Source: Chromatiaceae bacterium (lineage in GTDB: Bacteria > Pseudomonadota > Gammaproteobacteria > Chromatiales > Chromatiaceae). From it: DNA of 43,389 bases. The notes below the pieces were generated by a model. It had not been told where the DNA came from. It saw only the letters and a list, made by a program, of their open reading frames with translations, and ran no database searches. Below are positions 27,533 to 37,285 of this stretch, piece after piece; position 1 is the first letter of the stretch; each line of letters opens with the position of its first letter. The stretch covers positions 1-43,389 of the forward strand of contig JANQFI010000194.1 in NCBI GenBank assembly GCA_028277905.1, written 5' to 3'. A program made the position numbers and the translations under genes.

Positions 27533-28426
27533 TCAGTCCCTCGCCGCCAGTCGCTCTCGACCGGCGCGGTCACGGGAGAACTGGTATGCGGTGCGTCCGC
27601 TGCGCGAGCCGCGGCGTAGCGCCCACTGCAGTGCCGCGCGCTCGACCTCGGCGCCGTCGACCCGCGCGGCGCCGAGACGCGCCAGCCAGTGCCGGCAGAG
27701 GGTCAGGTACTGTCCCTGGGTGAACGGCTGAAAGGATAGCCAGAGCCCGAAGCGGTCGGAGAGCGAGATCTTCTCCTCGATGCTCTCGCCGTGGTGGATC
27801 TCGCCGTCCACCACCCGCGCCTCGCGGTTCTCGCGCTGGAGCTCGGGCAGCAGGTGGCGGCGGTTGGAGGTCGCGTAGATGAGCAAGTTGTCGGGTGGCG
27901 CGCTGATGGAGCCGTCGAGCGCCGCCTTCAGGGCCTTGTAGCTGCCTTCCCCGGCCTCGAAGGAGAGGTCGTCGCAATAGAGAATGAAGCGCTCGTCGCG
28001 GCCATCCAAGAGCGCGAGGATGCGCGGCAGGTCGCAGAGCTCGTCCTTGTCCACCTCGATGAGCCGCAAGCCCAGCGTCCGGTAACTGTTGAATAGTGCC
28101 TTGACCAGCGTCGACTTACCGGTGCCACGGGCGCCGGAGAGCAGTACGTTGTTGGCGCCGGCGCCGGCGAGAAACTGACGGGTGTTGCGGTCGATCTCCG
28201 CGCGCTGGGCATCGACGCAGCAGAGGTCCGAAAGCTGAACGGCATGGGGGTGATGCACCGGCTCGAGCCAGCCACGCTCGCCCGGGCCGCTAGTGCTGCG
28301 CCGCCAGCGCCAGGCATGGGCGCTCCAGTCGGGCGCGGCGGGCGGGGGCAGGTGGTGCTCGATCCTGTCGAGCAGGTCCTCGGCACGGTGGAGCAGACCG
28401 TGCAGGCGGTCATCGAGATCAGGCAT
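27533..28426 (-). CDS. DUF815-family AAA ATPase
   Basis: The 297-residue protein has Walker A GARGTGKST at about 98-106, Walker B FILYCDDLSF at about 146-155, and the sensor-like segment LLIYATSNRRHLLP. These match the widespread DUF815 ATP-binding proteins, which have no assigned role. The N-terminal 80 residues are a family-typical helical and proline-rich lead. Its start overlaps the end of the GGDEF/EAL gene by 8 bp, so both are read together; no functional link is known to me. The C-terminus (GRTAYQFSRDRAGRERLAARD) is basic. Confidence 0.9.
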   Translation of the reverse strand: MPDLDDRLHGLLHRAEDLLDRIEHHLPPPAAPDWSAHAWRWRRSTSGPGERGWLEPVHHPHAVQLSDLCCVDAQRAEIDRNTRQFLAGAGANNVLLSGARGTGKSTLVKALFNSYRTLGLRLIEVDKDELCDLPRILALLDGRDERFILYCDDLSFEAGEGSYKALKAALDGSISAPPDNLLIYATSNRRHLLPELQRENREARVVDGEIHHGESIEEKISLSDRFGLWLSFQPFTQGQYLTLCRHWLARLGAARVDGAEVERAALQWALRRGSRSGRTAYQFSRDRAGRERLAARD

Positions 28427-31052
28427 GGGTGGAATCGGACGTGGCGACGCCGGGTATGCCGTCCCTGAGCTTGGGGTCGTCGTTGACGACCGGCGACGGC
28501 GGGCCGATGGCGAAGCCTTGGGCGAAGTCTACGTTGAGGGCGCGCAGCTGGTTGATGATGGAGTCGTGCTCGGCCCACTCGGCGATGGTCTTCAGGCCCA
28601 GCACATGGGCCACTTGGTTGATGGACGCCACCAGCGCATAGTCGACCGGGTCCTCGTGCATGTTGCGCACGAAGCTGCCGTCGATTTTCAGGTATTGAAC
28701 CGGTAGCTCGCGCAGGTAGGCATAGGACGACAGCCCGCTGCCGAAGTCGTCCAGCGCAAAGCTGCAGCCGAGCGCCGTCAGCGCGCCGATGAAGCCGCGC
28801 GCCTGCACGACGCTGCGGAAGGCGGAGGTCTCGGTGACCTCGAAGCAGATGCTGGCCGGCGGGATGTCGTGCGACTCCAGTTGGCGCTTGACGTAGGGCA
28901 GGAAGCCTTCATCGCTGACCGAGGTGCCGGAGATGTTGATGGCGAAGAGGAAGTGCTCCGGATGCTCCAGGTGCCATCGGCGCAGGCGCTCACGCTGGGT
29001 GCTGAAGAGCTGCTGGATCACCCAGCGGTCCACCGCGGGCATGAGAATGTAGCGCTCGGCGGCGGCGATGAAGGTGCTCGGCGTCACGGGTCGTCCCTGC
29101 TCGTCGAGCATGCGCACGAGGACTTCGTAGTGGGTTGCCTGCGCGCCGGCCTGGGCGGCGATCCCCGTACCCCCGAGCGGAATGATGGGCTGGGCATAGA
29201 GACAGAATCGCCCGGCGCTCAGCGCCCGAGAGATGGCCGAGACCAGGTGCATCTCGCCGTGGTGGCGAGCCAGCGAGACATCGCTGTCGCGGTACACGTG
29301 CACGCGGTCGCGGCCCTCGCGCTTGGCCATGTGGCAGGCGACGTCGGCCTTGGCCAGCTCCATCTCGGGGCTTTCGTGCTCGGGCAGGAAGGCGGTCACG
29401 CCGATACTGATGGCGACGTCATAGGAGCGCTCGCGCCATGTGAACAGGAAGTTGCGCACCGTCTGCATCAGGTCCTCGCAGATGGCCAGCACTTCGCCCT
29501 CGGTGCGCTCGGCGAGCAGGGCACCGAACTCGTCGCCGCCGAGCCGTGCAACCAGCATTGCCGTCTCCAGCTTCACCTCGATGATCTTCGCGAGCTGGCC
29601 GATCAGCGCATCGCCGGCGGCGTGTCCGACGGTGTTGTTGATGACCTTGAAGTGGTCGATGTCGATGTAGCACAAGGCATATGGCGTCTCGCTGCCCACG
29701 GCCTCCGCCAACAGCCGCGCCATACGCCGCTCGAACTCGGTCCGGTTGAGCAGGCCGGTGATGACATCGCGCTGCTCCAGGAAGGCCATCTGCTCCGCCT
29801 GGTGGTGCTGCTCGGTGAGGTCCTGCACCAGCAGCAGCCGGCGCGGACCGTCGTCCAGCAGCAGCCGACGCTCGGCGATGCGTGCCGGAAAGGGGTCGGC
29901 ACCGCCACGCAGCGCCTGGGTGTCATAGACGCCGGGCAGCGCGTGCTCGGCTGGCGCCAGCGAGTGCTCCATGACGGCGAGGTCTGGCAGCAGGGTCGTT
30001 GGCTTGGCACCCACGACGTCGGTCTCCAGGCGGCCGAACATCACCTCTGCCACCGGGTTCATCAGCTCGATGCGGCCCGCTGTGTCGAGCATCACGATGC
30101 CGTCGGTGGCGCTGTCCAGGATCGCTTCCAGCTTGCGCTGGTAGGCACCGAGGCGTTGCTGCTCGCGCAGCAGGTCCGCCTCGCGCCGGCAGCTCCCGCG
30201 CCACAGGCGCTGGCCGGCAACCGCAAGCAGCACGACGAGTAGCGGAATCGGCAGCAATGCCGGTACAGCGAGGGCAAGGGGAGCCTGCACCGCAACCGCC
30301 CAGCCTGCCGCCGACGGGTGCGGCACGGGTACCTGTGCCGCCCCCTCTGAGGCTGGCGCTGAGGCTGGCGTCCCCGCCGCGACGGGCGCAGGCCCTAGGC
30401 CGGGCGCTCGCACCGGCAGTGCCTCCGCGGCCGCGCCATGGGTCGCTTGCGCTGCGGACGCGTCCGGCAGGGGCAAGGGCCAGCCCCGTCCCGCGCGGAT
30501 GAGCCAGACCTTGGCATGGCTGGTCGTCACGGGCGTGCAGACCTCCCCACAGGACAGGCGCAGTTCCAATACCGCGGAATCGAGAAGCAGCCGGTGCGCC
30601 AGCACCGGTGCCGTGGCGCCCTCCAGCAGCAGGGTTTCGGGTCCTTCCGCCGCATCGGCGGCCCGGCGCAGGTCCATGGGGCGGAGGTCCAGGAGCCCAG
30701 GCAGCCGTGCGCGCAGCACTGCCGCGGCGCTGGCGCGCCATGCCTCGGAGCCGGGCACGCCGGGCAGGGCGGCGAGCCCAGCGCGCTGCGCGTCCAGCAC
30801 GCGGCGCAGGCGGGCGTCTGCACGGTCGAGGGCGAGCGCCAGCGCCGCTGCAATACCGCGCGCGCTGCGCTCGGCTTCAAGCTTGCGCTCCAGCGTCGCG
30901 ATGCGCAGAGCCTCGACAACCCCGAGTCCGCAGATGCCAAGCATCAGTGTGCCGATGAAGAGCAGCCAGACGCGCAGCCGGCGGCGCTCCGGCGCGCCGC
31001 TGCCGGTGGCCATATCGGCTGGGCGCTCCGGGCCGGCGTGATCGCGATGCAT
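28419..31052 (-). CDS. Membrane sensor with PAS, GGDEF and EAL domains (c-di-GMP turnover)
   Basis: The 877-residue protein has a membrane helix at about 27-48, a periplasmic region of about 200 residues, and a second helix at about 255-275. A PAS domain follows at about 305-415 (ILDSATDGIVMLDTAGRIE), then GGDEF at about 425-590 and EAL at about 605-860. The cyclase motif is intact (RLGGDEFGALL, near residue 505). The EAL motif reads YEVLVRM near residue 643. The later catalytic segments DDFGSGLSSYAYL and KIDGSFVRN are present, so phosphodiesterase activity is plausible. The protein would adjust c-di-GMP in response to a periplasmic or PAS-bound signal. The ettA gene lies upstream with a 112-bp gap. 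The periplasmic part shows no known sensor domain to me. Confidence 0.93.
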   Translation of the reverse strand: MHRDHAGPERPADMATGSGAPERRRLRVWLLFIGTLMLGICGLGVVEALRIATLERKLEAERSARGIAAALALALDRADARLRRVLDAQRAGLAALPGVPGSEAWRASAAAVLRARLPGLLDLRPMDLRRAADAAEGPETLLLEGATAPVLAHRLLLDSAVLELRLSCGEVCTPVTTSHAKVWLIRAGRGWPLPLPDASAAQATHGAAAEALPVRAPGLGPAPVAAGTPASAPASEGAAQVPVPHPSAAGWAVAVQAPLALAVPALLPIPLLVVLLAVAGQRLWRGSCRREADLLREQQRLGAYQRKLEAILDSATDGIVMLDTAGRIELMNPVAEVMFGRLETDVVGAKPTTLLPDLAVMEHSLAPAEHALPGVYDTQALRGGADPFPARIAERRLLLDDGPRRLLLVQDLTEQHHQAEQMAFLEQRDVITGLLNRTEFERRMARLLAEAVGSETPYALCYIDIDHFKVINNTVGHAAGDALIGQLAKIIEVKLETAMLVARLGGDEFGALLAERTEGEVLAICEDLMQTVRNFLFTWRERSYDVAISIGVTAFLPEHESPEMELAKADVACHMAKREGRDRVHVYRDSDVSLARHHGEMHLVSAISRALSAGRFCLYAQPIIPLGGTGIAAQAGAQATHYEVLVRMLDEQGRPVTPSTFIAAAERYILMPAVDRWVIQQLFSTQRERLRRWHLEHPEHFLFAINISGTSVSDEGFLPYVKRQLESHDIPPASICFEVTETSAFRSVVQARGFIGALTALGCSFALDDFGSGLSSYAYLRELPVQYLKIDGSFVRNMHEDPVDYALVASINQVAHVLGLKTIAEWAEHDSIINQLRALNVDFAQGFAIGPPSPVVNDDPKLRDGIPGVATSDSTHA

Positions 31053-31116
31053 CTGTCGTGGCTCTTAAGGTAGCTGTTCCGGCGTGTCCCGACGCAGGCG
31101 CGGCGCAATCGGGTGC

Positions 31117-31170
31117 GCCCGATCAGGCGTCCCGGATCAGCCGTGCCCGATCAGGTACATCGGATCATCC
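31117..31170. repeat. Short CCGATCAGG-type tandem repeat
   Basis: Three to four imperfect units containing CCGATCAGG or CGGATCA lie between the ettA stop and the GGDEF/EAL start. They resemble the GATCGG repeats elsewhere in the window in containing GATC. No function is evident. Confidence 0.35.
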
Positions 31171-32838
31171 GTTCAGGGCCCGGAAGCGCAGCCGATGGGG
31201 CTGGTCGGCCGCGTCGCCGAGTCGGCGGCGGCGGTCGGCCTCGTAGTCGGCGTAGTTGCCCTCGAGCCAGGTCGCCTCCGAGTCGCCCTCGAAGGCGAGG
31301 ATGTGCGTGGCGATCCGGTCCAGAAACCAGCGGTCGTGGCTGATGACAGCCACGCAGCCGGGGAAGCTGAGGACGGCCTCCTCCAGCGCGCGCAGGGTCT
31401 CCACGTCGAGATCATTGGTGGGCTCGTCGAGCAGCAGCAGGTTGCAGCCGCGCTTCAACAGCTTGGCCAGGTGCACGCGGTTGCGCTCTCCGCCGGACAG
31501 ATCGCCGATGCGCTTCTGCTGGTCTCTGCCCTTGAAGTTGAAGCGGCTGACATAGGCGCGCGAGGGCATCTCGAACTTGCCGACGATGATGTTGTCGGCA
31601 CCGCCGGAGATCTCCTCCCAGACGGTCATGCCGTTGTCAAGCGCGTCGCGGCTCTGGTCGACATAGCCGATGTCGACGGTCTCGCCGATGCGCAGCTCCC
31701 CTGCATCCGGCTGCTCCTGCCCAGTGATGATGCGAAACAGCGTGGTCTTGCCGGCACCATTGGGGCCGATAATGCCGACGATACCGCCCTTGGGGAGGTT
31801 GAAGGACAGGTCCTGGTACAGCAGCCGCGCGCCGTAGGCCTTGCGCAGGCCGCTGGCCTCGACCACGAGATCGCCCAAGCGCTCCCCGGGCGGGATGTAG
31901 ATGGCGTTGGTCTCATTGCGGCGTTGGAAGTCCTGCGACTGCAGCTCGTCGAAGCGTGCCAGGCGCGCCTTGCTCTTGGCGTGCCGGCCTTTGGGGCTCG
32001 AGCGCACCCACTGGAGCTCATGCTTCATGGCCTTGATGCGGGCCTGCTCGGTCCTCTCCTCCTGCTCCAGGCGCTGCTCCTTCTGCTCCAGCCAGCTGGA
32101 GTAGTTGCCTTGCCAGGGGATGCCGTGGCCGCGGTCCAGCTCCAGGATCCAGCCGGCGACATTGTCCAGGAAATACCGATCGTGGGTCACGGCGACGACG
32201 GTGCCGGGGTAAGCGTGCAGGAAGCGCTCCAGCCAGGCGACGGATTCGGCGTCCAGGTGGTTGGTGGGCTCGTCGAGCAACAACATGTCGGGCTTGGAGA
32301 GCAAGAGCCGGCATAGGGCCACGCGGCGGCGCTCGCCGCCGGAGAGCTTGGTCACCTCGGCGTCCCAGGGCGGCAGGCGCAGCGCATCGGCGGCCACGTC
32401 CAGGGTGCGGTCCAGGTTGTGGCCGTCGGTGGCCTCGATGAGGTTCTCGAGCTCCCCCTGCTCCTTGGCCAGGGCGTCGAAGTCCGCGTCCGGCTCGGCG
32501 TAGGCGGCGTAGACGGCATCCAGGCGCTCGAGCGCCTGCTTGATGTGGGCGACGGCCTCCACGACGTTGGCGCGCACGTCCTTCCCCGGGTCCAGTTGCG
32601 GCTCTTGCGGCAGGTAGCCGATGTTGATGCCAGGTTGTGGGCGGGCCTCGCCGTCGATCTCGGTGTCGAGACCGGCCATGATCTTGAGCAGCGTGGACTT
32701 GCCGGCGCCGTTCAGGCCTAGCACGCCGATCTTGGCGCCGGGGAAGAAGGACAAGGAGATGTCCCGCAGAATGAGCCGCTTCGGCGGCACGACCTTGCCG
32801 ACGCGATTCATGGTGTAGATGTATTGCGCCATAGTCAA
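31165..32838 (-). CDS. ettA: Energy-dependent translational throttle protein EttA (ABC-F)
   Basis: The 557-residue cytosolic ABC-F ATPase has two nucleotide-binding domains and no membrane segment. It binds the ribosomal E site and gates the first elongation step according to ATP level. Domain 1 has Walker [10 protein letters not shown] and signature [15 protein letters not shown]. The long charged linker ([17 protein letters not shown]) is the P-site interaction motif. Domain 2 has GPNGAGKTT and [15 protein letters not shown]. The start [20 protein letters not shown] and the length are typical of EttA and separate it from other ABC-F proteins. It is divergent from mobB across a 274-bp gap in which I see nothing. 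Confidence 0.96.
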   Translation of the reverse strand: MTMAQYIYTMNRVGKVVPPKRLILRDISLSFFPGAKIGVLGLNGAGKSTLLKIMAGLDTEIDGEARPQPGINIGYLPQEPQLDPGKDVRANVVEAVAHIKQALERLDAVYAAYAEPDADFDALAKEQGELENLIEATDGHNLDRTLDVAADALRLPPWDAEVTKLSGGERRRVALCRLLLSKPDMLLLDEPTNHLDAESVAWLERFLHAYPGTVVAVTHDRYFLDNVAGWILELDRGHGIPWQGNYSSWLEQKEQRLEQEERTEQARIKAMKHELQWVRSSPKGRHAKSKARLARFDELQSQDFQRRNETNAIYIPPGERLGDLVVEASGLRKAYGARLLYQDLSFNLPKGGIVGIIGPNGAGKTTLFRIITGQEQPDAGELRIGETVDIGYVDQSRDALDNGMTVWEEISGGADNIIVGKFEMPSRAYVSRFNFKGRDQQKRIGDLSGGERNRVHLAKLLKRGCNLLLLDEPTNDLDVETLRALEEAVLSFPGCVAVISHDRWFLDRIATHILAFEGDSEATWLEGNYADYEADRRRRLGDAADQPHRLRFRALNG

Positions 32839-33112
32839 AACTTGCCGTGACTGTTGCCGTGGATATGGCCGCGCATATCGCGGGGCTATGGGGCTCGTGG
32901 CTGGGTTGGCGGTGCTATCTGGCCTGGCGTCAGGGCGAAGTGCGGACCGCGGCCCGGATCGCGATGCTCCGCGCGCGGCGTCCTAAGGCGGGGCAATAGC
33001 GCCGGCGCGGCCCAGGCACAGCCGGAATTTTGCGGGTTGGACAGACAAATGTCCAAGCAGCGCAGTCGCCATATCGCCGCCGCTCGGCGTGTCGAGCGGC
33101 CCGGAGGAGATC

Positions 33113-34225
33113 ATGACCAGACGATTCGTCCCGCTGGTGGGTTTTGTCGCCCCCAGCGGCAGCGGCAAGACGACGCTGCTGCGCAAGCTGGTGCCGCTGC
33201 TGCGCGAGCGCGGGCTGCGTGTCGGTTACCTCAAGCGCTCCCACCACCGGCTCGACCTGGACCAGCCCGGCAAGGACAGTCACGACCTGGCCGAGGCGGG
33301 CGCCGAGCAGGTGCTCTTGGCCGCCGCCAATGGCCGGTGCTTCATGGACTATGCACCGCGCCGCGGCGAGGACGGCCCACCCCAGCTGGTGGAGCTGGCC
33401 GCGCGCTTCGACGCCGAACGGCTCGACCTGGTGCTGGTCGAGGGCTTCCACCGGGAGCCCTACCCGAAGATCGAGGTCTATCGCGCCGCGAGCGGCGAGG
33501 CGCCGCTGTATCCGGATGATCCGGACATCATCGCCGTGGCCACCGACAGCCAACTGCCGGCGGACGCCCTGCCAGTGCGCCTGCCCATCGCCGACCCCGC
33601 CGCCATCGCCGATTACCTTCAGGAAGGGCTCGCAAACGGACGCTTCAGCCGCGAGGACCCGCGCGACGAGCTGTTGCGCCGCTGCCGGGAGCTGCGCCAT
33701 GCCGGCGCCGAGCCCCGCGCCGGCTGGCTCTCCATCCGCGCCGGTGAGCACTGCTGGCTGGCGCGTATCGCGCTTGCCGGCGACGACCCGGACGCCGATG
33801 CCATGCTTGTTCCTAGGGTCGCGCCCACTCCCGACGAAGGCCTGGCCGAGGCCGCGGACATCGCCGACATCGAGGCGGCCGTCCACTGCCACATCTACGC
33901 GGCGCAGCCGGCGGCCCGGGCCATCATCGGCGCGCGCATGCCCTACACGGCGGCGGTGGGCTTTCAGGGCCGCAGCTTCCAGCCGCTGGACCCGGACGGG
34001 GCGGTGCTGCTCGGCCCTGTGCCGGCACTTGGCCTGGACCTGGACAAGCTCGCCGCCGAGGCGCCGGCGGCGGTCGCCGAGCGGCTCGTGGAGGCACCCG
34101 CCTGTATCCTGGCGGGGCAGGGTGCCTATGCCTGGGGCCGGGACCTCAGGCAGGCGCTGGAGCGCGCGGCACTGCTGGAGCGCGCGGCGGAGATCTACGC
34201 GCTGGGGCGGCAGACATCGGTGTAA
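33113..34225 (+). CDS. mobB: MobB fused to a class II aldolase/adducin-like domain
   Basis: The 370-residue protein starts at the ATG at 33113 with GGAG 6 nt upstream. Residues 1 to about 165 are MobB, a GTP-binding helper of molybdenum-cofactor guanylylation: P-loop APSGSGKTT at about 11-19, YLKRSHHRLDLDQPGKDSH, and LVLVEGFHREPYPKIEVYR. Residues about 180-370 match the class II aldolase/adducin fold, with VHCHIYAAQPAARAIIGAR carrying the HxH pair. The third zinc histidine, usually in an NHG or GHG motif, is replaced (LAGQGAYAWG), so aldolase activity is doubtful. No other mob or moa genes are near. The stop TAA is the first three bases of palindromic element C. Confidence 0.88.
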   Translation: MTRRFVPLVGFVAPSGSGKTTLLRKLVPLLRERGLRVGYLKRSHHRLDLDQPGKDSHDLAEAGAEQVLLAAANGRCFMDYAPRRGEDGPPQLVELAARFDAERLDLVLVEGFHREPYPKIEVYRAASGEAPLYPDDPDIIAVATDSQLPADALPVRLPIADPAAIADYLQEGLANGRFSREDPRDELLRRCRELRHAGAEPRAGWLSIRAGEHCWLARIALAGDDPDADAMLVPRVAPTPDEGLAEAADIADIEAAVHCHIYAAQPAARAIIGARMPYTAAVGFQGRSFQPLDPDGAVLLGPVPALGLDLDKLAAEAPAAVAERLVEAPACILAGQGAYAWGRDLRQALERAALLERAAEIYALGRQTSV

Positions 34226-34385
34226 GGCGATTTCTGTCAACAAACAGACCGCCTGGCTTGTCTTTTCGCCCGCCTGCTGCGTCGCGGCAGCGGGCACGGA
34301 GCTCGACTCTGCGCCCGCTGCCGCGCCTTGACGGCGAGCGAACATCCTGCGCCATTCGGTCTGTTTGTTTCCGGCAATCGCCTAA
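34223..34385. repeat. Palindromic 163-bp interspersed element, copy C
   Basis: This full-length copy starts TAAGGCGATTTCTGTC and ends GGCAATCGCCTAA, in the same orientation as copy A. It lies between the convergent mobB and methyltransferase genes, and its first three bases are the mobB stop codon. The central inverted repeat (GCGGCAGCGGGC ... GCCCGCTGCCGC) is strong enough to act as a bidirectional terminator. Confidence 0.87.
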
Positions 34386-34496
34386 GTGGGTCCGGCCGGT
34401 TGGGCAGGTCGCGGCGGTCGCTGGGTGCACTTCGCTGATCCACCCTAGATCCGCTGCGTTTCAGTTGTTCTTGAATGGTTCCGAGGCGCGGTGGGC

Positions 34497-35357
34497 CTAC
34501 TGCTCGGCGCTGATGTAGCAGATCCAGCCGGCATCGGCTGCGGCCTGCTCGGCGGGCTCGAAGCGGCCGTCCGGCTCGCCCTCGGTGTCCCAGCCCTGCC
34601 AATAGACGGTGACATGCCCGAAGCCGGCCTCCGCCAGCAGCTCGCGGATCTCGGGCAAGGTCCAGAGCCGCCAGCGGTAGCTGAAGGCGCGCTGCAGCTC
34701 CGAGCCGTCCGGGAAGGCGAAGTGGATGTGGCAGTCCATGGCGCCGTCGATCGGGTTGTAGCTGGCCTGCTCCCACCGGTAGGTGAAGCTGCCGGCATGG
34801 TCCTCGACCATGCGCTCCTCGACGATCTCGCGGAAGGCGTCGTAGCCGCCGTAGGCGTCCAGAAAAAGCACGCCATCGGCGGCGAGTGCGCGGCGAACTG
34901 TGCGGAAATAGTCCCGCAATTGTCCGCGCTCCCGAAACAGCCAATAGCTGAAGTTCATGGCCGCCACCAGATCCAGATGGCCGGCGGCCGGAGGGGTCCG
35001 CACATCGGCTTGCCACAGCCGGACGCGGCGTCGCTGATCGGCGGCCAGCGCCGGCAGGTTGTGCCTCTGCGCCCAAGCCAGCACGGTCGGGTCCAGGTCC
35101 AGGCCCAGAGCGGTGTTGTCGGGGTGGCGGCGCACCCACTCGCAACACACAGCCGCGCTGCCGCAGAAGTCCTCCCTGAGGTGGCGCGCGTCGCGGTGGC
35201 GCAGCTCGCGGTAACGGCCGGTGAGGAAATCGACCTCCGCCTCCGGGCACTGCACGGACCGCTCGTAGAGACGCCGTGGATCGGCCCGCTCGGCCAGGGA
35301 GCGCGGCACACCGCCGCGCAAGGGGTCAGAGCAAGCTGGGAGCAGGTCTCGGGGCAT
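34497..35357 (-). CDS. Class I SAM-dependent methyltransferase
   Basis: The 286-residue protein has the Rossmann-type SAM site in REDFCGSAAVCCEWVRRHP (motif I form DFCGxA), an acidic end of strand 2 (ALGLDLDP), and a motif near LVAAMNFSYWLFRER. This belongs to a group of soluble class I methyltransferases whose substrate is unknown to me. The ATG at 35357 gives MPRDLLPACSDP; the family core begins around residue 28, so a shorter start is possible. It is a single gene, convergent with mobB and divergent from tRNA-Ser. Confidence 0.85.
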   Translation of the reverse strand: MPRDLLPACSDPLRGGVPRSLAERADPRRLYERSVQCPEAEVDFLTGRYRELRHRDARHLREDFCGSAAVCCEWVRRHPDNTALGLDLDPTVLAWAQRHNLPALAADQRRRVRLWQADVRTPPAAGHLDLVAAMNFSYWLFRERGQLRDYFRTVRRALAADGVLFLDAYGGYDAFREIVEERMVEDHAGSFTYRWEQASYNPIDGAMDCHIHFAFPDGSELQRAFSYRWRLWTLPEIRELLAEAGFGHVTVYWQGWDTEGEPDGRFEPAEQAAADAGWICYISAEQ

Positions 35358-35450
35358 GGAGCAGTTTGAAAAGACTGGGCCGATGGCCTATTCTAACCAC
35401 TCGGCGGTTGCGTCTCCCCGCGCGGCGCCATAGGCGTCGCCCGCACTCGC

Positions 35451-35541
35451 GGAGAGGTGTCCGAGTGGCTTAAGGAGCACGCCTGGAAAGTGTGTATAGG
35501 TTAATAGCCTATCGTGGGTTCGAATCCCACCCTCTCCGCCA
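35451..35541 (+). tRNA. tRNA-Ser (anticodon GGA)
   Basis: The acceptor stem GGAGAGG pairs with CCTCTCC, followed by the discriminator G and an encoded CCA. The anticodon stem CACGC/GTGTG closes the loop CTGGAAA with anticodon GGA, reading UCC and UCU. A long variable arm (ATAGGTTAATAGCCTAT region) marks a class II tRNA, and the T arm has GGGTTCGAATCCC. Total 91 nt including CCA. No integrase or duplicated 3' end is seen nearby, so there is no sign of it serving as an attachment site. Confidence 0.97.
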
Positions 35542-35672
35542 TCCATGCCCAGCCCGCCCGCACTGGCGCTCGCCTCCTCTCGGCATGCCTGTCCCCTCGG
35601 CGTCCCTCCCCTAGGTATCTCTGACCTAATCTGGCCCCTGCCCGCGGCGGCCGGAGGGTGCGCCGGCCGGTC

Positions 35673-35835
35673 TTAGGCGATTGCCGGAGCAGGACATGCC
35701 GAATGGCGTAGGATGATCTGCGCCTTCAAGGAGCGGGAGCGGGCGCATGGCCAGACGATGTACCCGCTGTCCCCAGGCAGAAGGCAGGCGAAAGAAGAAG
35801 CCAGGCGGTCTGTTTTTCTGACAGAAATCGCCTTA
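35673..35835. repeat. Palindromic 163-bp interspersed element, copy D
   Basis: This copy starts TTAGGCGATTGCCGG and ends GACAGAAATCGCCTTA. Its middle is more diverged than in A-C (the central hairpin has several mismatches), suggesting an older insertion. It lies in the 565-bp gap between tRNA-Ser and dctP. The remainder of that gap, 35836-36106, shows no gene and is presumably the dctP promoter region. Confidence 0.8.
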
Positions 35836-36106
35836 AATGGCAGGGTCAACCGAGGTCTCACCTGCGCGACCCTTGGATCCGGGCTCCGTGCATCGCATTG
35901 CTCGTCCCTGCGCAGGCCGGCCTGACCGACCTCAATGCCGCACCCGAGGGCAGAAGCCGTCTGTTGCGCTGCGTCATTTCCAAACCCCGCATGTCACTGC
36001 GACTCCGCTTGCGTTGCAGTATGCTCGCCAGTCGGGCTGGACCCCTGGGGGGCGACCGAGAGTCCGATTCACGACAACGACCTGACACCAGAATCGCGGA
36101 GGCGCT

Positions 36107-37099
36107 ATGCAACGCATCCTCGCCCTGGCGGCCGCCGGGCTCGCCGCCTTGACGCTCTATGCCCTTGCACTGGCCGACGAGCCGGTGGTGATCAAGTTCT
36201 CCCACGTGGTGGCAGAGAACACCCCCAAGGGCCAGATGGCCAACAAATTCAAGGAATTGGTGGAAGAGAAGACCGGTGGCGCCGTGGTCGTCGAGGTCTA
36301 CCCGAACTCGCAGCTGTTCGGCGACGATAAGGTGCTGGAGGCCATGCTGCTCGGCGACGTGCACATGGCGGCACCCGCGCTCTCGAAGTTCAGCCGCTAC
36401 ACCGACGTGCTGGCGCTCTATGACCTGCCGTTCCTGTTCGAGGACATGGATGCCGTGGATCGCTTCCAGCAGAGCGAGCAGGGCCAGGCGATGCTGAGCT
36501 CGGTCAGCAAGAAGGGGCTGATCGGGCTGGGTTATCTGCACAACGGCATGAAGCAGCTCAGCTCCAGCAAGCCGCTGCGAGTGCCGGAGGATGCCAAGGG
36601 GCTCAAGTTCCGCATCATGTCGTCCGAGGTGCTGGAGGCACAGTTCGAGGCCATTGACGCCGCACCGCTGAAGAAGCCCTTCTCCGAGGTATTCACGCTC
36701 TTGCAGACCAGGGCCATTGACGGCCAGGAGAACAGTTGGTCCAACATCTATTCAAAGAAGTTCTTCGAGGTGCAACCCTACATCACCGAGTCCAACCACG
36801 GCCTGTTGGACTACATGGTGGTGACCTCGAAGGAGCTCTGGATGGGTCTGAGCGATGAGCAGCGTGCGCAGATCAAGGAGGCGCTGGACGAGTCACTGGC
36901 CTTCGGCAACGAGGTCGCGGCACAGAAGGCGATCGAGGACAAGCAGAAGATCGCCGAGAGCGGACGCAGCGAGATCATCGAGCTGACGCCCGCGCAGCGC
37001 GCCCAATGGGTGGAAGTGATGAGGCCGGTCTGGAAGCAGTTCGAGATGGAGATCGGTCCCGAGCTGATCGAGGCGGCTTACCAGGCAAATGAGGGTTGA
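36107..37099 (+). CDS. dctP: TRAP transporter substrate-binding protein, DctP family
   Basis: The 330-residue periplasmic protein has a signal peptide (LAALTLYALALA, cut before DEPVV). DctP features include VIKFSHVVAENTPKG, the arginine-containing LKFRIMSSEVLEAQF segment where the substrate carboxylate is usually held, and FTLLQTRAIDGQENSWSNIY. It captures an organic acid or compatible solute and hands it to the DctQM membrane part. The start ATG has GGAGG about 4-8 nt before it. It is first in the dctPQM-uspA operon. The substrate cannot be told from sequence: C4-dicarboxylate or ectoine-like are the main options. Confidence 0.93.
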   Translation: MQRILALAAAGLAALTLYALALADEPVVIKFSHVVAENTPKGQMANKFKELVEEKTGGAVVVEVYPNSQLFGDDKVLEAMLLGDVHMAAPALSKFSRYTDVLALYDLPFLFEDMDAVDRFQQSEQGQAMLSSVSKKGLIGLGYLHNGMKQLSSSKPLRVPEDAKGLKFRIMSSEVLEAQFEAIDAAPLKKPFSEVFTLLQTRAIDGQENSWSNIYSKKFFEVQPYITESNHGLLDYMVVTSKELWMGLSDEQRAQIKEALDESLAFGNEVAAQKAIEDKQKIAESGRSEIIELTPAQRAQWVEVMRPVWKQFEMEIGPELIEAAYQANEG

Positions 37100-37285
37100 T
37101 CGGCGGGCGGAAGAAGGGTTTCAAGCGTATCGCCAACAGCATGCCCGATTGATTTTGGCCGCTGACCGTCAGCTTATCCAATCATGGCTTTGGGGGCGGC
37201 ATCGTTGCCCGCGTTGCTCGCTGCGCCTTGCGTGAAACCCTTCGACATCCAGCGCCAGCCAGACAGCTCCAGAAGAGGAGCCAAG

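Noticed and set aside
35451-35541. tRNA-Ser as attachment site of an integrated element
   Set aside because: No integrase gene, no duplicated tRNA 3' end and no foreign-looking block next to it in the window.
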